From Marinimicrobium sp. C6131 (GTDB lineage Bacteria > Pseudomonadota > Gammaproteobacteria > Pseudomonadales > Cellvibrionaceae): a stretch of DNA of 64,000 bases. The first letter of the stretch is position 1, and each line of letters starts with the position of its first letter. Below are positions 16,198 to 25,600 of this stretch, piece by piece. The notes under the pieces were generated by a model. The model was given only the letters and a program-made list of their open reading frames with translations. It ran no database searches and was not told the origin of the DNA. The position numbers and the translations under genes are program-made. Location: contig NZ_CP110629.1 in the NCBI RefSeq assembly GCF_026153455.1, positions 2,976,001 through 3,040,000 of the forward strand, written 5' to 3'.

Positions 16198-18183
16198 TCA
16201 ATCCAGCGGCGGATAGGCGTTCTGCAGGTACAGCTCGAAAGCCTCCGGGAACCAGCGACCGGCGTGCGGTGCGTTGGGCAGTGCTCCGGTGGGAACCCCG
16301 GCGTCTTCGTTGTTTTCATTGGGGTTACACATGCCATCGTGCTGCTTGGCCGGATCGTTCGGATCTGGCTCGAAGTCCGGATCGGAGATACCGTCGGATT
16401 CACCCTGCGGCTTCACCCAGACATAGGCGTCGATGCCCGGAGCCGGATTGGCCTGGGGACGCTCGCCCACCCCACCGGGCTGGTTGCACCAGTTCCCGCG
16501 ATGGTGACGACGGTCGATGCGCGACTCATCCACATAGGTATCCAGATCCGTGCTGGACGACACGCCCGTGGGACGATCCGGTCCACCCCAACCGTTACGG
16601 CCGGTGTCGATCAACATACCGATCTCACTCGGGAAGCCCTGCTGGATCATCGCCTGACGCCAGTCCTGCGCGAACTCGATTTCCCCGAAGTAGGGGTTCC
16701 ATTCATAGAAGGAGCTGGAGCGAACCGGCTGACCACCCACCTGCAGGCTGGGGTCGGGCAGATATGGCTCTTCCAGTGGCGTGTAGTTGGCCGAGTTGGT
16801 GACAAAGCCCGCGATGCTGTCCACACCTTTGTCAGTGCCCTGGATGGTGTTTCCGATAAGCTGAACGGCCTCACTGAAGTTGTCGCTCCAGCCCAACCAA
16901 CCGCTGTGGGCAATATCAACATAGGAATACACATTGGGCAGGGTGCTCAACTCATTGAGCGCATGCTGAATGCCATCCTCGTAGCCACCCGGTCCGGCCG
17001 CTTCCTGACAGTCGGGCTCATCCAGGTTGGTGACCAGATTGGGCAGGGAGTCGACCTCCACAATGGCGACGATGTGCAGGTCGCTGTATTCCGGCTGGCC
17101 CAGCAGTTGCACGATCGGGGCAATGTAATCCTGCTGATAGATTTCGAAACCATTCTCCGAAATCCTCAGCTCGCCATTGGACGCCAGAGCGGCGCAATCG
17201 CGGTTGGGCAGGTTGTACACCACAAACATGAAGGTGTCCGCCCCCTGATTGACCGCTTCATCCAGGTGGCCTTTCAGGCCGATACCGTCGGTGATCGCAC
17301 CAATGCGATCCATCCACACGGCGGTATTTTCAAAGGCGATGGCCTCGCCACCGGGTTCCGCCAGCGCCTTGGCCGACCAGACCGGATCGACATACAGGGT
17401 GGTGCCGTCAAATGGGTTGTCGACACGCGTGTAATTGCCATCGGAGGATGAACTGCTGGAGGACGAACTGCTCTCGCTGGAGCTGCTGTCACTGCTGGAG
17501 GAATCCGAACTGGAAGATTCCGAGCTGGACGACTCGCTGCTCGAAGAGGAAGAGCTTGACGATGAAGAAGAACTGCTACTGCCGTCGCCATCAATCACCC
17601 CATAGGGGTCCGGTTGCCCCTCACAGGTGCTGCGGGCGATACAACTCTCATTGTTTTCCCAGCCCCAACCACTGTCGGTGGTTTCACACAGGGAGTAGGT
17701 CGTGCCGTACCAGTTGCACTGCTGCCCGGTGCCGCCCGGGTCACTGCTCGAGGACGCACTGCTGTCACTCGATGAGGACTCGGAACTCGAGCTGGAAGAC
17801 GAACCGCCGTCGTCACAGAGTGCACCCTCCAACGTCGGTTGTTCCGCCGCGCCTCCGTTTTTGTCCACCTGAAAACCGAAGCTGACACTCTGCCCCGGCT
17901 GGAGCGTGCCATTCCAGCCCATATCACTGGCGGTATAGGGATTACTTCCGGAGAACTGGGCGTTCCAGCCGTTGGTCATGCGGTTGGCGTCAAACGTCCA
18001 ACTCACATCCCATCCGCTGACGGCGCTGGCACCGTCATTGGTCAGGGTGACCTCGGCGGTGTAGCCGTTATCCCATTCGTTATTGACCGAGTAGGCGCAT
18101 TCGGCTGATGCGCCGTGACTGGCGGCAGCAATAGCCAACCCCAGCAGCGCCAGACCACTGCCTTTTTTTACTGTCGTTATCAT
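16198..18183 (-). CDS. Secreted GH6 cellulase with N-terminal CBM2 and CBM10
   Basis: 661 residues. Order: signal peptide (1-27, GASA then ECAY), CBM2 (28-123), Ser-rich linker, CBM10 (154-196, CNWYGTTYSLCE), long Ser/Glu/Asp linker (200-247), GH6 catalytic domain (about 250-661). GH6 signatures are NLPNRDCAALASNGE (Asp328, acid) and VAIVEVDSLPNLVTN (Asp377), and a late YVWVKPQGESDG. GH6 enzymes invert beta-1,4-glucan linkages as endoglucanases or non-reducing-end cellobiohydrolases; which one depends on loops that cannot be judged here. AAGGAG precedes the start by eight bases. The domain order is reversed relative to the GH9 protein. Confidence 0.95.
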   Translation of the reverse strand: MITTVKKGSGLALLGLAIAAASHGASAECAYSVNNEWDNGYTAEVTLTNDGASAVSGWDVSWTFDANRMTNGWNAQFSGSNPYTASDMGWNGTLQPGQSVSFGFQVDKNGGAAEQPTLEGALCDDGGSSSSSSSESSSSDSSASSSSDPGGTGQQCNWYGTTYSLCETTDSGWGWENNESCIARSTCEGQPDPYGVIDGDGSSSSSSSSSSSSSSSESSSSESSSSDSSSSDSSSSESSSSSSSSSSDGNYTRVDNPFDGTTLYVDPVWSAKALAEPGGEAIAFENTAVWMDRIGAITDGIGLKGHLDEAVNQGADTFMFVVYNLPNRDCAALASNGELRISENGFEIYQQDYIAPIVQLLGQPEYSDLHIVAIVEVDSLPNLVTNLDEPDCQEAAGPGGYEDGIQHALNELSTLPNVYSYVDIAHSGWLGWSDNFSEAVQLIGNTIQGTDKGVDSIAGFVTNSANYTPLEEPYLPDPSLQVGGQPVRSSSFYEWNPYFGEIEFAQDWRQAMIQQGFPSEIGMLIDTGRNGWGGPDRPTGVSSSTDLDTYVDESRIDRRHHRGNWCNQPGGVGERPQANPAPGIDAYVWVKPQGESDGISDPDFEPDPNDPAKQHDGMCNPNENNEDAGVPTGALPNAPHAGRWFPEAFELYLQNAYPPLD

Positions 18184-18382
18184 TGTGTTGGATCTCCTTA
18201 AAACGTACTTGGAAAGTTAAGTACTGCGTCGCAAGTGCCACCACCTCCCGGTGAGTCCGCCGACGACCTTTCGCCGACGGTTGTCGTTCCCCTGACTGGC
18301 CAGGGAGCGCGGGCGGTCGCACCGACCCGCGCAATTCGAGCTCGGACGACGCCCTGCAACCCGCGCCGCCCGACAAATCCGT

Positions 18383-19768
18383 TCAGTCGCACAGCGGTCC
18401 AGACAGACCGGGCACCTGGGCTTCAGTGCCCCCCTTGTTGACCTGAAAACCAAACTCGATGGTCTGTCCGGGTTGCAGGACACCATTCCAGTCGAGGCTG
18501 GCTGCCGAGTAGGGGTTATTACCGGAAAGCTCCGCGTTCCAACTGTTGGTAATGCGTGAGCCGTCGCTGTACGCCCAGTTCACCGACCAGCCATTGAGCG
18601 TTTGTGTACTGGTGTTGGTGATACGGATGGCGCCAATGTAACCCGAACCCCATTCATGGGTAATCTGATACTCGCAGTCTCCGGTACCCGGCTGCGCACT
18701 GCTGGACGAAGAGTGACTGCTTGAGGAACTGGAGCTTGACGATGAGGAACTTGAAGAGGCGTCACTGCTGGACGATGAACTCTGACCTTCGTAGACCGTC
18801 GCAGTCTGGGCCGTTTGACGCAGTCCGTTACGGCTGTTGATCAGAAAATCGCCCCAGGAGGACAGGTTGTCAACATCCCAGTTCAGCGCGATATCCAGCG
18901 AGGCAACCTCGCTGCTGTTGCCCGACCAGGACCACCCCAGATAGCCGATGCCGTAGTCTTCGGCCACGGCCAGAACGGACGCTTCATCAACCTCATTGCC
19001 GTAATGATCCGCCCCGAATTCACCCACGATCAGCGGCAAGTTGTGGGTGGACAAAAAGCTGGACACATAATTCTCGATAGTGGAACGGTCCTGGTACACC
19101 TCGTACATGTGTACGCTGAACAACGTGTTATTACGCTCATCCGCAGCGGCCACGGTGGACGCATTGTCGAGCATCACACCCTGCCAATCCTGTCCCCAGT
19201 TGGCCGCATCCACCAGCAGTGTGTGGGTCAGCCCGGCTTCGCGCAGGCGCTGAATGGCTTCGACATGCTGATCCACCCAGGTGCTCGGGGCCACCCCGTT
19301 TCCGAATGGCTCGTTGGCAATATTGATGATGACGTAATCTTCCTGCCCCTCAAGGACCGGTGCGATGTCGAGCCAATAGTCGACAACATTTTCCAGCGTC
19401 CCCGCACTGTCCTGCTCGCCATAGCCGGTCGCGTCATGCACCTCCAATACCGCAATCAGCTCGTTGTCTTTACACCATTCGATCACCTGCGCCACATCGG
19501 CGGCACCGTTGCGCGTCCACTGCTGACCATCGGACAACACAATACGGACGGTATTGGCGTTGACGCTGGCAATATCGGACAGCGCCTGCCCGGTGCGGCC
19601 GGTAAACCAGGTGTGCGGATGATTCACCCCGCGCATGATGAACGGATTGCCGTTGCCATCCAGCAGCTGGGTTCCCGATACCTGGAATCCGGCCTGTACA
19701 CCGATTGCAGCCGACAGGGTACTGGCACCCAAAGCGGCGCACGCGAGGGTTTTCTTGATAGCGTTCAT
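18383..19768 (-). CDS. Secreted GH5 endo-beta-1,4-mannanase (GH5_8-like) with CBM2
   Basis: 461 residues. Signal peptide 1-26, GH5 barrel (about 27-328), Ser linker (about 331-360), C-terminal CBM2 (about 365-461). The barrel text (GFQVSGTQLLDGNGNPFIMRG, GVNHPHTWF, ANTVRIVLSDGQQW, VLEVHDATG, IINIANEPFG, VGEFGADH, YLGWSWSGN) closely follows bacterial GH5 subfamily 8 mannanases rather than GH5_2 or GH5_4 cellulases. The acid/base is Glu153 in ANEP and the nucleophile Glu250 in VGEFG. It would cut beta-1,4-mannan backbones, with the CBM2 holding it on cellulose. The subfamily call is from recalled family patterns; a cellulase call is the alternative. Ribosome site AGAGG. Confidence 0.88.
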   Translation of the reverse strand: MNAIKKTLACAALGASTLSAAIGVQAGFQVSGTQLLDGNGNPFIMRGVNHPHTWFTGRTGQALSDIASVNANTVRIVLSDGQQWTRNGAADVAQVIEWCKDNELIAVLEVHDATGYGEQDSAGTLENVVDYWLDIAPVLEGQEDYVIINIANEPFGNGVAPSTWVDQHVEAIQRLREAGLTHTLLVDAANWGQDWQGVMLDNASTVAAADERNNTLFSVHMYEVYQDRSTIENYVSSFLSTHNLPLIVGEFGADHYGNEVDEASVLAVAEDYGIGYLGWSWSGNSSEVASLDIALNWDVDNLSSWGDFLINSRNGLRQTAQTATVYEGQSSSSSSDASSSSSSSSSSSSSSHSSSSSAQPGTGDCEYQITHEWGSGYIGAIRITNTSTQTLNGWSVNWAYSDGSRITNSWNAELSGNNPYSAASLDWNGVLQPGQTIEFGFQVNKGGTEAQVPGLSGPLCD

Positions 19769-20226
19769 GGTTCTTGCCTCTTTCTTTTATGAAATGGAGC
19801 AACGTTAAAACCCGAGTGTTTGAAACGTTCGGGTCTGAATTGCCAATTGCTTTCAACGTTACCCAAGCGTGAACCGGTCGCGCCGATCGTCGTCCCGGAC
19901 GGCGGCGCGTTTTATTGTTTTATGATTTTCGGTGACCGAAGGCGTCTGTTTATCGAATGCTTTGCAACGCGTTTCGTCTCCGAGCCGGCGACACCCTAAA
20001 GTACTTTTTGACCATAAGACAATCCTGTGAACGCGATCCTGGCGCGTAATAGCGTGTGCTGCGTCACGAATCAAAAATGTCAACGTCGAGGCGGGGTATG
20101 GATCACAAAAGCACTGTCGTTTCAATCAAAAATGGCGGGATTGAGTGCAACTGTTTCTTAATAAATGACATTTTCTGTTATTTGAATTTTTGCTAACAAC
20201 GGTGGGAAAGGTGATTTAATCCGACA
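19769..20226. promoter_or_regulatory. Gene-free stretch upstream of the mannanase gene
   Basis: About 460 bases without a credible gene, richer in A+T than its surroundings. It must hold the promoter of the mannanase gene (minus strand). No clear operator or unambiguous -35/-10 pair could be assigned by eye. The start-proximal part reads AAAGAGGCAAGAACC before the ATG. Confidence 0.35.
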
Positions 20227-20252
20227 CAAAAAAGCCGGCACAGAGGCCGGCT
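20227..20252 (-). terminator. Rho-independent terminator of the discoidin-domain gene
   Basis: On the minus strand AGCCGGC and GCCGGCT (20233-20252) form a 7-base GC stem with a 6-base loop, followed by TTTTTTGT. It lies 43 bases after the stop of the three-discoidin protein gene. Confidence 0.9.
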
Positions 20253-20295
20253 ACGTCAGGATGTTTTTTCAGATGCCGTTCAGCACCGCCAGATT

Positions 20296-22314
20296 TTATG
20301 GAACCGGGTCAATCGGCACAAACTGACTGTAAAGGCCATTGACGTCAAAGACAGCAATGGAGAACTCGTAGATTCCGTCTTCCAGATTCAGTTCGTGAGA
20401 CGTGGCGTACGCATCGTTCACCACAACCGACTGAGACTCGCCATCGGCGCCCTGCTGGTAGCGGATTTCATAGCCGCCAATTTCAGTCAGCTCCAGGTAG
20501 CTACCATTCTCGCGCTGATCGGGCGTTGTCCACTCCAGAACCACGCCGTCACCCACAATCTGCTCACTGTTGGTGGTGACAACCAGCGTGGTACTGTCAT
20601 CAGACCAGTTGCCCGCCGCATCCCCCGCACGCACTGAATACTGATAGGTGGTTCCTGCGGACAGGCCGGTATCGGTATAGCTCGTCGCGGGCGCCAACAG
20701 TTCCGTGATTCGGGCGCCATCGCGATACACCTCATAGCTCATCACCGCTTCGTTATCACTGGATTCCGACCAGGAGAGGGTCACGTAAGAGGTTCCAACC
20801 GCAGTATCATTCAGTGAACCCGGCGCCGTGGGTGCCGTCGTATCCACCGTTTCCTCTTCAGTGGGTTCTTCCTCGCCGGTGGAACCATCATCGGTGGAGC
20901 CATCATCAGAGCCCGTGTCGGTCTCGGAGCCGGTACCGTCATCAGTGGAGCCATCGGTGCCATCGGACGGTGAGTCGGCGCTATCGGCCGGATAACCGAA
21001 CACCTGCATTTCCCACAGTGAGTGGCCCCAGGATGTCGCCCGGGTCAGGCCCATCATGCGCACATAGCGACCGTGACCCTCGATGGCGAGCTCATCGGTG
21101 CCGCCATTGCCATCGACAATATGCTCGACCGTTGTCCAGCTTTGGCCGTCGTAGGACGTCTGAATCTGATACTCACTGGAGTACGCGGTTTCCCAGTCGA
21201 GAGTAACCCCGGTGATTTGATGCGACTCACCAAGATCGACCTGCAGCCAGGCGGTATCGCCGTAGACACTGGCCCAGCGCGTACTGCCGCTACCGTCAAA
21301 AGCATTTTCCGGCGCGTAAGCATCCCGTTCGGTGGACGACGCGGTTGCCGGGCGTCCCTCGGACACCAGTCGCGGTTCAGGTGCGACGTAGGGTTCCGTT
21401 CCATACACTTCAAGCTCCCACAGCGAAATGCCCCACTGGGTGGCGCGCTGAACGCTCTGAATACGGACATAGCGAGCGGTTGCGCTCAGTTCAACAACGT
21501 CCTCACCACCATCGCTGTTCGAGACCGACTGTACCGTCTGCCACTGATTGGCATCCTCTGAGACCTGTACATCGTAGGCCTCGGCGTAAGCCACTTCCCA
21601 GTTCAGTGTCAGCGATGAGAGATCATAGGTTGCCCCGAGATCCACGGCGATCCATTGATCTTCGCCATACTCACTGGCCCAACGCGACCCCATATCGCCA
21701 TCCACCGCCTGTTCGGGCAAACGGTTGCTGTCTTCGGACGAGGAGGCAAACATCGTCTGATTCAATGCCAGATTCTCACCCTCGCTCGACCCGGCATCGG
21801 CATCCGGAACGGGTTCGGGTTCGGGTTCGGGTTCAGGCTCGGGCTCGGGCTCGGGCTCAACACCGAAAACTTCCAGCTCCCAAAGGGAAACACCCCACTT
21901 GGTGGCACGCTTGACACTTTCGACACGAACATAGCGCGCGGACCGGGTCATGGCGAAACTGTCGACGCCACCGTTACTGCTGGTCACGGCACTGACGGTT
22001 TCCCAGTTGTTACCGTCTACAGAAATCTCAAGGTTGTATTGCTCGGGATAGGCCGTTTCCCAATGAAGGATCACGGAAGAAATGTCGTAAACACTCTCCA
22101 GATCAACAATGATCCAGTTACCATCGGAAAAATCGCTACTCCAGCGAGTTCCGATGTTGCCATCAACCGCAAACTCGGCGTCGCGATTTCTGTTCTGGGA
22201 GGAGGAGGCGGAGACTGGCTTGCCCAGTGCCAGATTTGAAGGGGCGGCAGCCACGGCACCATACGCCGGAGCAATCAGTGCGGCGGCCAACATTGCAGAA
22301 ACAATGTATTTCAT
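20296..22314 (-). CDS. Secreted protein with three F5/8C (discoidin, CBM32-like) domains and FN3 domains
   Basis: 672 residues with a signal peptide (about 1-23). Three F5/8 type C domains follow (about 25-152, 181-308, 320-443), each starting NLALGKP- or SEGRPATAS-like and containing DGN-GTRW-S and W--VDLG motifs; each ends with LWE(L/M)-VFG. Between domains 1 and 2 lies a Glu-Pro repeat; after domain 3 comes an acidic Thr/Ser/Asp/Gly linker, then one clear fibronectin type III domain (about 495-585) and a second FN3-like segment to the end. No catalytic domain is seen. Such proteins bind galactose- or other sugar-rich polysaccharides; the exact ligand is unknown. It has its own terminator. 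Confidence 0.85.
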   Translation of the reverse strand: MKYIVSAMLAAALIAPAYGAVAAAPSNLALGKPVSASSSQNRNRDAEFAVDGNIGTRWSSDFSDGNWIIVDLESVYDISSVILHWETAYPEQYNLEISVDGNNWETVSAVTSSNGGVDSFAMTRSARYVRVESVKRATKWGVSLWELEVFGVEPEPEPEPEPEPEPEPVPDADAGSSEGENLALNQTMFASSSEDSNRLPEQAVDGDMGSRWASEYGEDQWIAVDLGATYDLSSLTLNWEVAYAEAYDVQVSEDANQWQTVQSVSNSDGGEDVVELSATARYVRIQSVQRATQWGISLWELEVYGTEPYVAPEPRLVSEGRPATASSTERDAYAPENAFDGSGSTRWASVYGDTAWLQVDLGESHQITGVTLDWETAYSSEYQIQTSYDGQSWTTVEHIVDGNGGTDELAIEGHGRYVRMMGLTRATSWGHSLWEMQVFGYPADSADSPSDGTDGSTDDGTGSETDTGSDDGSTDDGSTGEEEPTEEETVDTTAPTAPGSLNDTAVGTSYVTLSWSESSDNEAVMSYEVYRDGARITELLAPATSYTDTGLSAGTTYQYSVRAGDAAGNWSDDSTTLVVTTNSEQIVGDGVVLEWTTPDQRENGSYLELTEIGGYEIRYQQGADGESQSVVVNDAYATSHELNLEDGIYEFSIAVFDVNGLYSQFVPIDPVP

Positions 22315-23059
22315 TGAATACCTCGAAAGTGTCGAATGCTACCGCTCACTCTCGAGGTAAAGCGCGTCAGGTGATGCCGGACATACTCCCGCCGTCACTC
22401 GCCGCACACCGGAAAGAAGCGATAACCCAGTTACTGATGCAACCCATGGAGCTATTCATAAATGGAATCCATCCGACCGTTAAATAGCTTTGAAAGAAAG
22501 CGAATCGCCCTGGAGCCATTCGCGTTGGTGGCAAGAATAGGGATAGATTTTCGGCTGTCAATTGGCCAACGGACTTCACATTTTCCGAAAAAATAAGACG
22601 GGCGGTTGACGACCCACACTTCGTGAAGCGTCGCACAGCGGTGTTCACCACGTTAACGATTTATCACCAGGAGTGTGATGATGGTCTGATGTGGTGCGGA
22701 CATGATTCCTCATCGACGCTTTATTGAACAGTGATATAACCAGATTTTTTGAACAGGTGCAGAGGTATCGGGAATGCTTCGCAATTTTCGCCGGGCAGCC
22801 GGTCAATACGGTGCATCACAAATGTGAACTGTTATATAAAACCAGTGTTGACATTTCCTTTTCTGATAATAAAGCAAGGGGAAGACCGGCCTTTTTGATA
22901 TCAATTGATGATAAAAATGGTCCGTTTATAATTAAATAATTGAATAAAAAATCATGACTGGCACGCTTTACCGCATCTCTTGGGGATTTAAAGAAGATTT
23001 TAACGCCAGTCACCGAGATGGGTTCCCGGCGTCGCACCGCCGGGAACCGGTCCAGGTCG
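22315..23059. other. Gene-free, partly AT-rich intergenic stretch
   Basis: About 745 bases lie between the divergent side of the discoidin gene and the end of the ABC permease gene. The first part must contain the discoidin gene promoter. The segment 22720-22990 is notably AT-rich compared with its surroundings. A 71-codon frame from a TTG at 22724 has no ribosome site and no recognisable similarity. No repeats or hairpins of note were seen. Confidence 0.4.
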
Positions 23060-23821
23060 TCAGGGTTTGATCTTGTAACCCGTTTTGAACAACCAGGCGA
23101 TAACGCCCAGGCAGGACAGCATGAATACCAGAATCATCGCCAGGCTGAGACCGACTCCGACATCCGACACGCCGTAGAAGCTCCAGCGGAAACCGCTGAC
23201 CAGATACACCACCGGGTTAAACAGAGTGATGGTTTGCCACAGCGGGGGCAACATGTTGATGGAATAAAAGCTGCCCCCCAGAAATGCCAGTGGCGTAATG
23301 ACCATCATCGGGACAATCTGCAATTGCTCGAAGCTTTCGGCAACCACACCAATGATGAACCCCAACAGACTGAAACTGAGTGAGGTCAGTATCAGAAAAG
23401 CCAGCATCCAGAACGGATGTTCTATGGAATAATCCACAAATACCCGGGCGGTAATCAGGATGATCACCCCGAGAATGATGGACTTCGTGGCTGCGGCACC
23501 CACATAACCAATGACAATTTCCAACGCGGAAATGGGGGCGGACAGGATCTCATAGATGGTGCCGGTGAATTTGGGCATATAGATACCGAACGACGCGTTG
23601 GAAGTACTCTCGTTCAACACGGTCAGCATGATCAGCCCCGGAATGATGTAGGCGCCGTAACTGACACCATCTATCTCTACCATGCGGGAGCCGATCGCGG
23701 CGCCAAACACCACAAAGTACAGCGACGTCGACAACACCGGGGAGGCGATACTCTGCATGAGCGTGCGCCAGGCGCGCGCCAACTCAAACAGATAGATTGC
23801 CCGAATCGCGTAACCGTTCAT
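23060..23821 (-). CDS. ABC-2 type transporter permease (YadH-like)
   Basis: A 253-residue membrane protein with six hydrophobic segments and the ABC-2 exporter pattern (PGLIMLTVLNEST, FTGTIYEILSAPISALEIVIGY, PLAFLGGSFYSINMLPPLWQ, FNPVVYLVSGFRW). It closely resembles E. coli YadH, partner of the ATPase YadG. It forms the membrane part of an exporter with the preceding ATPase gene, whose stop it overlaps by four bases (ATGA). The substrate is unknown; relatives include polysaccharide, lipid and drug exporters. Confidence 0.92.
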   Translation of the reverse strand: MNGYAIRAIYLFELARAWRTLMQSIASPVLSTSLYFVVFGAAIGSRMVEIDGVSYGAYIIPGLIMLTVLNESTSNASFGIYMPKFTGTIYEILSAPISALEIVIGYVGAAATKSIILGVIILITARVFVDYSIEHPFWMLAFLILTSLSFSLLGFIIGVVAESFEQLQIVPMMVITPLAFLGGSFYSINMLPPLWQTITLFNPVVYLVSGFRWSFYGVSDVGVGLSLAMILVFMLSCLGVIAWLFKTGYKIKP

Positions 23822-24744
23822 GCGCGCTCCTCCACCAGGCTGACAAAAATATCTTCCAGTGAACTCTGGGACGTGTGTAGATCCCGATACTCGATACCCA
23901 ACTCGGCAAGCTGACGCAACAAGCGGGCGACCGCCACCGGGTCACCTTGAGCATCGTAGGTATAAGTCAGCTGATAGCCGTCGCTGGATAGACTGGTCTG
24001 CTCGGCGGGCAGGGCAGCCGGCACCTGATCCAGCGGTTCGCTGAGCTGAAGGGTCAATTGCTTTTGTCCGAGTTTTTGCATCAACGCGACCTTCTCATCC
24101 ACCAGAATGATTTCACCCCGCTGGATCACGCCCACCCGGTCCGCCATATCTTCGGCCTCCTCAATATAATGAGTGGTCAGAATGATCGTGACCCCGCTGT
24201 CGCGAAGTTGGCGGATCATCCGCCACATATCCCGACGCAGCTCGACGTCCACACCGGCGGTGGGTTCATCGAGAAACAGAATTCTCGGCTCATAGGCCAG
24301 TGCCTTGGCGATCAGAACGCGGCGTTTCATGCCACCTGAGAGCGCCATAATTCGGCTGTCTTTTTTGTCCCACAGTGACAGATCTCTCAATAGCTGCTCC
24401 AACAAGGCGTCATTGGGCGGTTTGCCAAACAGACCCCGGCTGAATCTGACTGTGCTCCAAACCGTTTCGAAAATATTGACAGCCAACTCCTGGGGGACCA
24501 AACCTATTTTCTGACGGGCCGCACGATACTCCTTCACGATATCGTGTCCATCGGCCAGAACCCGGCCGCGAGTCGGGTTGACGATGCCACAGATAATGCT
24601 GATCAACGTGGTTTTGCCCGCACCGTTGGGCCCAAGCAACGCAAAGATTTCACCGGGATTGATATCCAGGTTAACGTCTTTCAGAGCCTGGAAGCCCGAC
24701 CCGTAAACTTTGCTCAGACCCTGAACTGAGATGATCGGTTGCAC
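23818..24744 (-). CDS. ABC transporter ATP-binding protein (YadG-like)
   Basis: About 308 residues. It has Walker A LGPNGAGKTT near residues 36-45, Q-loop VPQE, signature LSGGMKRR, Walker B ILFLDEPTAGVD and the switch His in TTHYIEEAEDM, followed by a C-terminal extension of about 90 residues as in YadG-type exporters. The frame opens at GTG 24750, but CAGGAG overlaps that codon and stands five bases before the second GTG (24744), which is chosen. It energises the permease encoded immediately downstream. Confidence 0.92.
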   Translation of the reverse strand: MQPIISVQGLSKVYGSGFQALKDVNLDINPGEIFALLGPNGAGKTTLISIICGIVNPTRGRVLADGHDIVKEYRAARQKIGLVPQELAVNIFETVWSTVRFSRGLFGKPPNDALLEQLLRDLSLWDKKDSRIMALSGGMKRRVLIAKALAYEPRILFLDEPTAGVDVELRRDMWRMIRQLRDSGVTIILTTHYIEEAEDMADRVGVIQRGEIILVDEKVALMQKLGQKQLTLQLSEPLDQVPAALPAEQTSLSSDGYQLTYTYDAQGDPVAVARLLRQLAELGIEYRDLHTSQSSLEDIFVSLVEERA

Positions 24745-24803
24745 AAGCACTCCTGATGGTTTCCCTGAAAAGTGGACAGTGTATGGAGTAATGGCGCGCG
24801 GGA

Positions 24804-25334
24804 CTATGTCCGGGCGCCGTCATCCTGCAACGGCACCCAGATCTGGATCCCTCCCCAACCGGTACGAAAGTCAAATTCAGCTCCATAGCGTTCCAATAGC
24901 AGGGGGCCGTTGCGACGTTGAGGGCTCAGATTGAGCTCGGGCAGACTGTGGGCGAAGATGGTGTGCAGCGCGGGACGCAACTCAGACACGTGATCCCGGT
25001 GCAGAAACACGGCATAACGTTGCGCAGGTACGGTCAGTCGATCCCAGTCCGCACTCATTTTTTCAAAGCCGAGCACCTCCACCGCTGTCATATAGTCAAA
25101 ACCATCCGATGTCTCCGCGGCCTGCAGCAGCACACCATAGCTGTGCTTGTCGGCCTGTCCGGGAATCCAGCCCCGATAGGGTGAGAACCTGTCCCAGAAA
25201 CCGGGGATCGCCGTTGAGGGCAGGCCATGAATTTTGCGTCTCAACCCCACCAGCCGGAGTTCGGGCTGAGATTCGATCCCCAACAGCCCGGGGATGGCGG
25301 TGGCGGGCGCCTTGAAAGAATGCATACCTGTCAT
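24804..25334 (-). CDS. GyrI-like / AraC effector-binding-domain protein
   Basis: A 176-residue stand-alone effector-binding domain of the GyrI/Rob/BmrR C-terminal type. Visible features are RRKIHGLPSTAIPGFWDRF, a KHSYGVLLQ strand, the MTAVEVLGFEKM turn, LTVPAQRYAVFLHRDHVSELRPALHTIF and the final FDFRTGWGGIQIWVPLQ strand. No DNA-binding domain is fused. Such proteins bind small hydrophobic ligands. It is divergent from the WYL regulator, whose binding site may lie in the shared 266-base gap; the two may form a sensing pair, which is inference from position. Confidence 0.75.
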   Translation of the reverse strand: MTGMHSFKAPATAIPGLLGIESQPELRLVGLRRKIHGLPSTAIPGFWDRFSPYRGWIPGQADKHSYGVLLQAAETSDGFDYMTAVEVLGFEKMSADWDRLTVPAQRYAVFLHRDHVSELRPALHTIFAHSLPELNLSPQRRNGPLLLERYGAEFDFRTGWGGIQIWVPLQDDGART

Positions 25335-25600
25335 GAATCAGTCCCCATCATTGTCGCCGGAATAAACGTTTTCCTGTCTGACGCGATTACGACCCACGTT
25401 GGATTCGGCCTGAGCACTACCGCCGGGTACAGCGGATAAGGCGCCAACAGAAGCGCAACCACGTCATCGATACTGTCGACTTCAGCTTCTCCATATCGAC
25501 AGCCGCTGCAAAGGCCATGGAATTTACCGGACAAATACGACATTATTTGACGTACATCGCCTCCACAATGACGACGAACCAAAATTGAGGGGTTAGCCCC

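Noticed and set aside
22724..22939. 71-codon frame with TTG start in an AT-rich intergenic stretch
   Set aside because: No ribosome site, no family resemblance; AT-rich DNA alone explains it.
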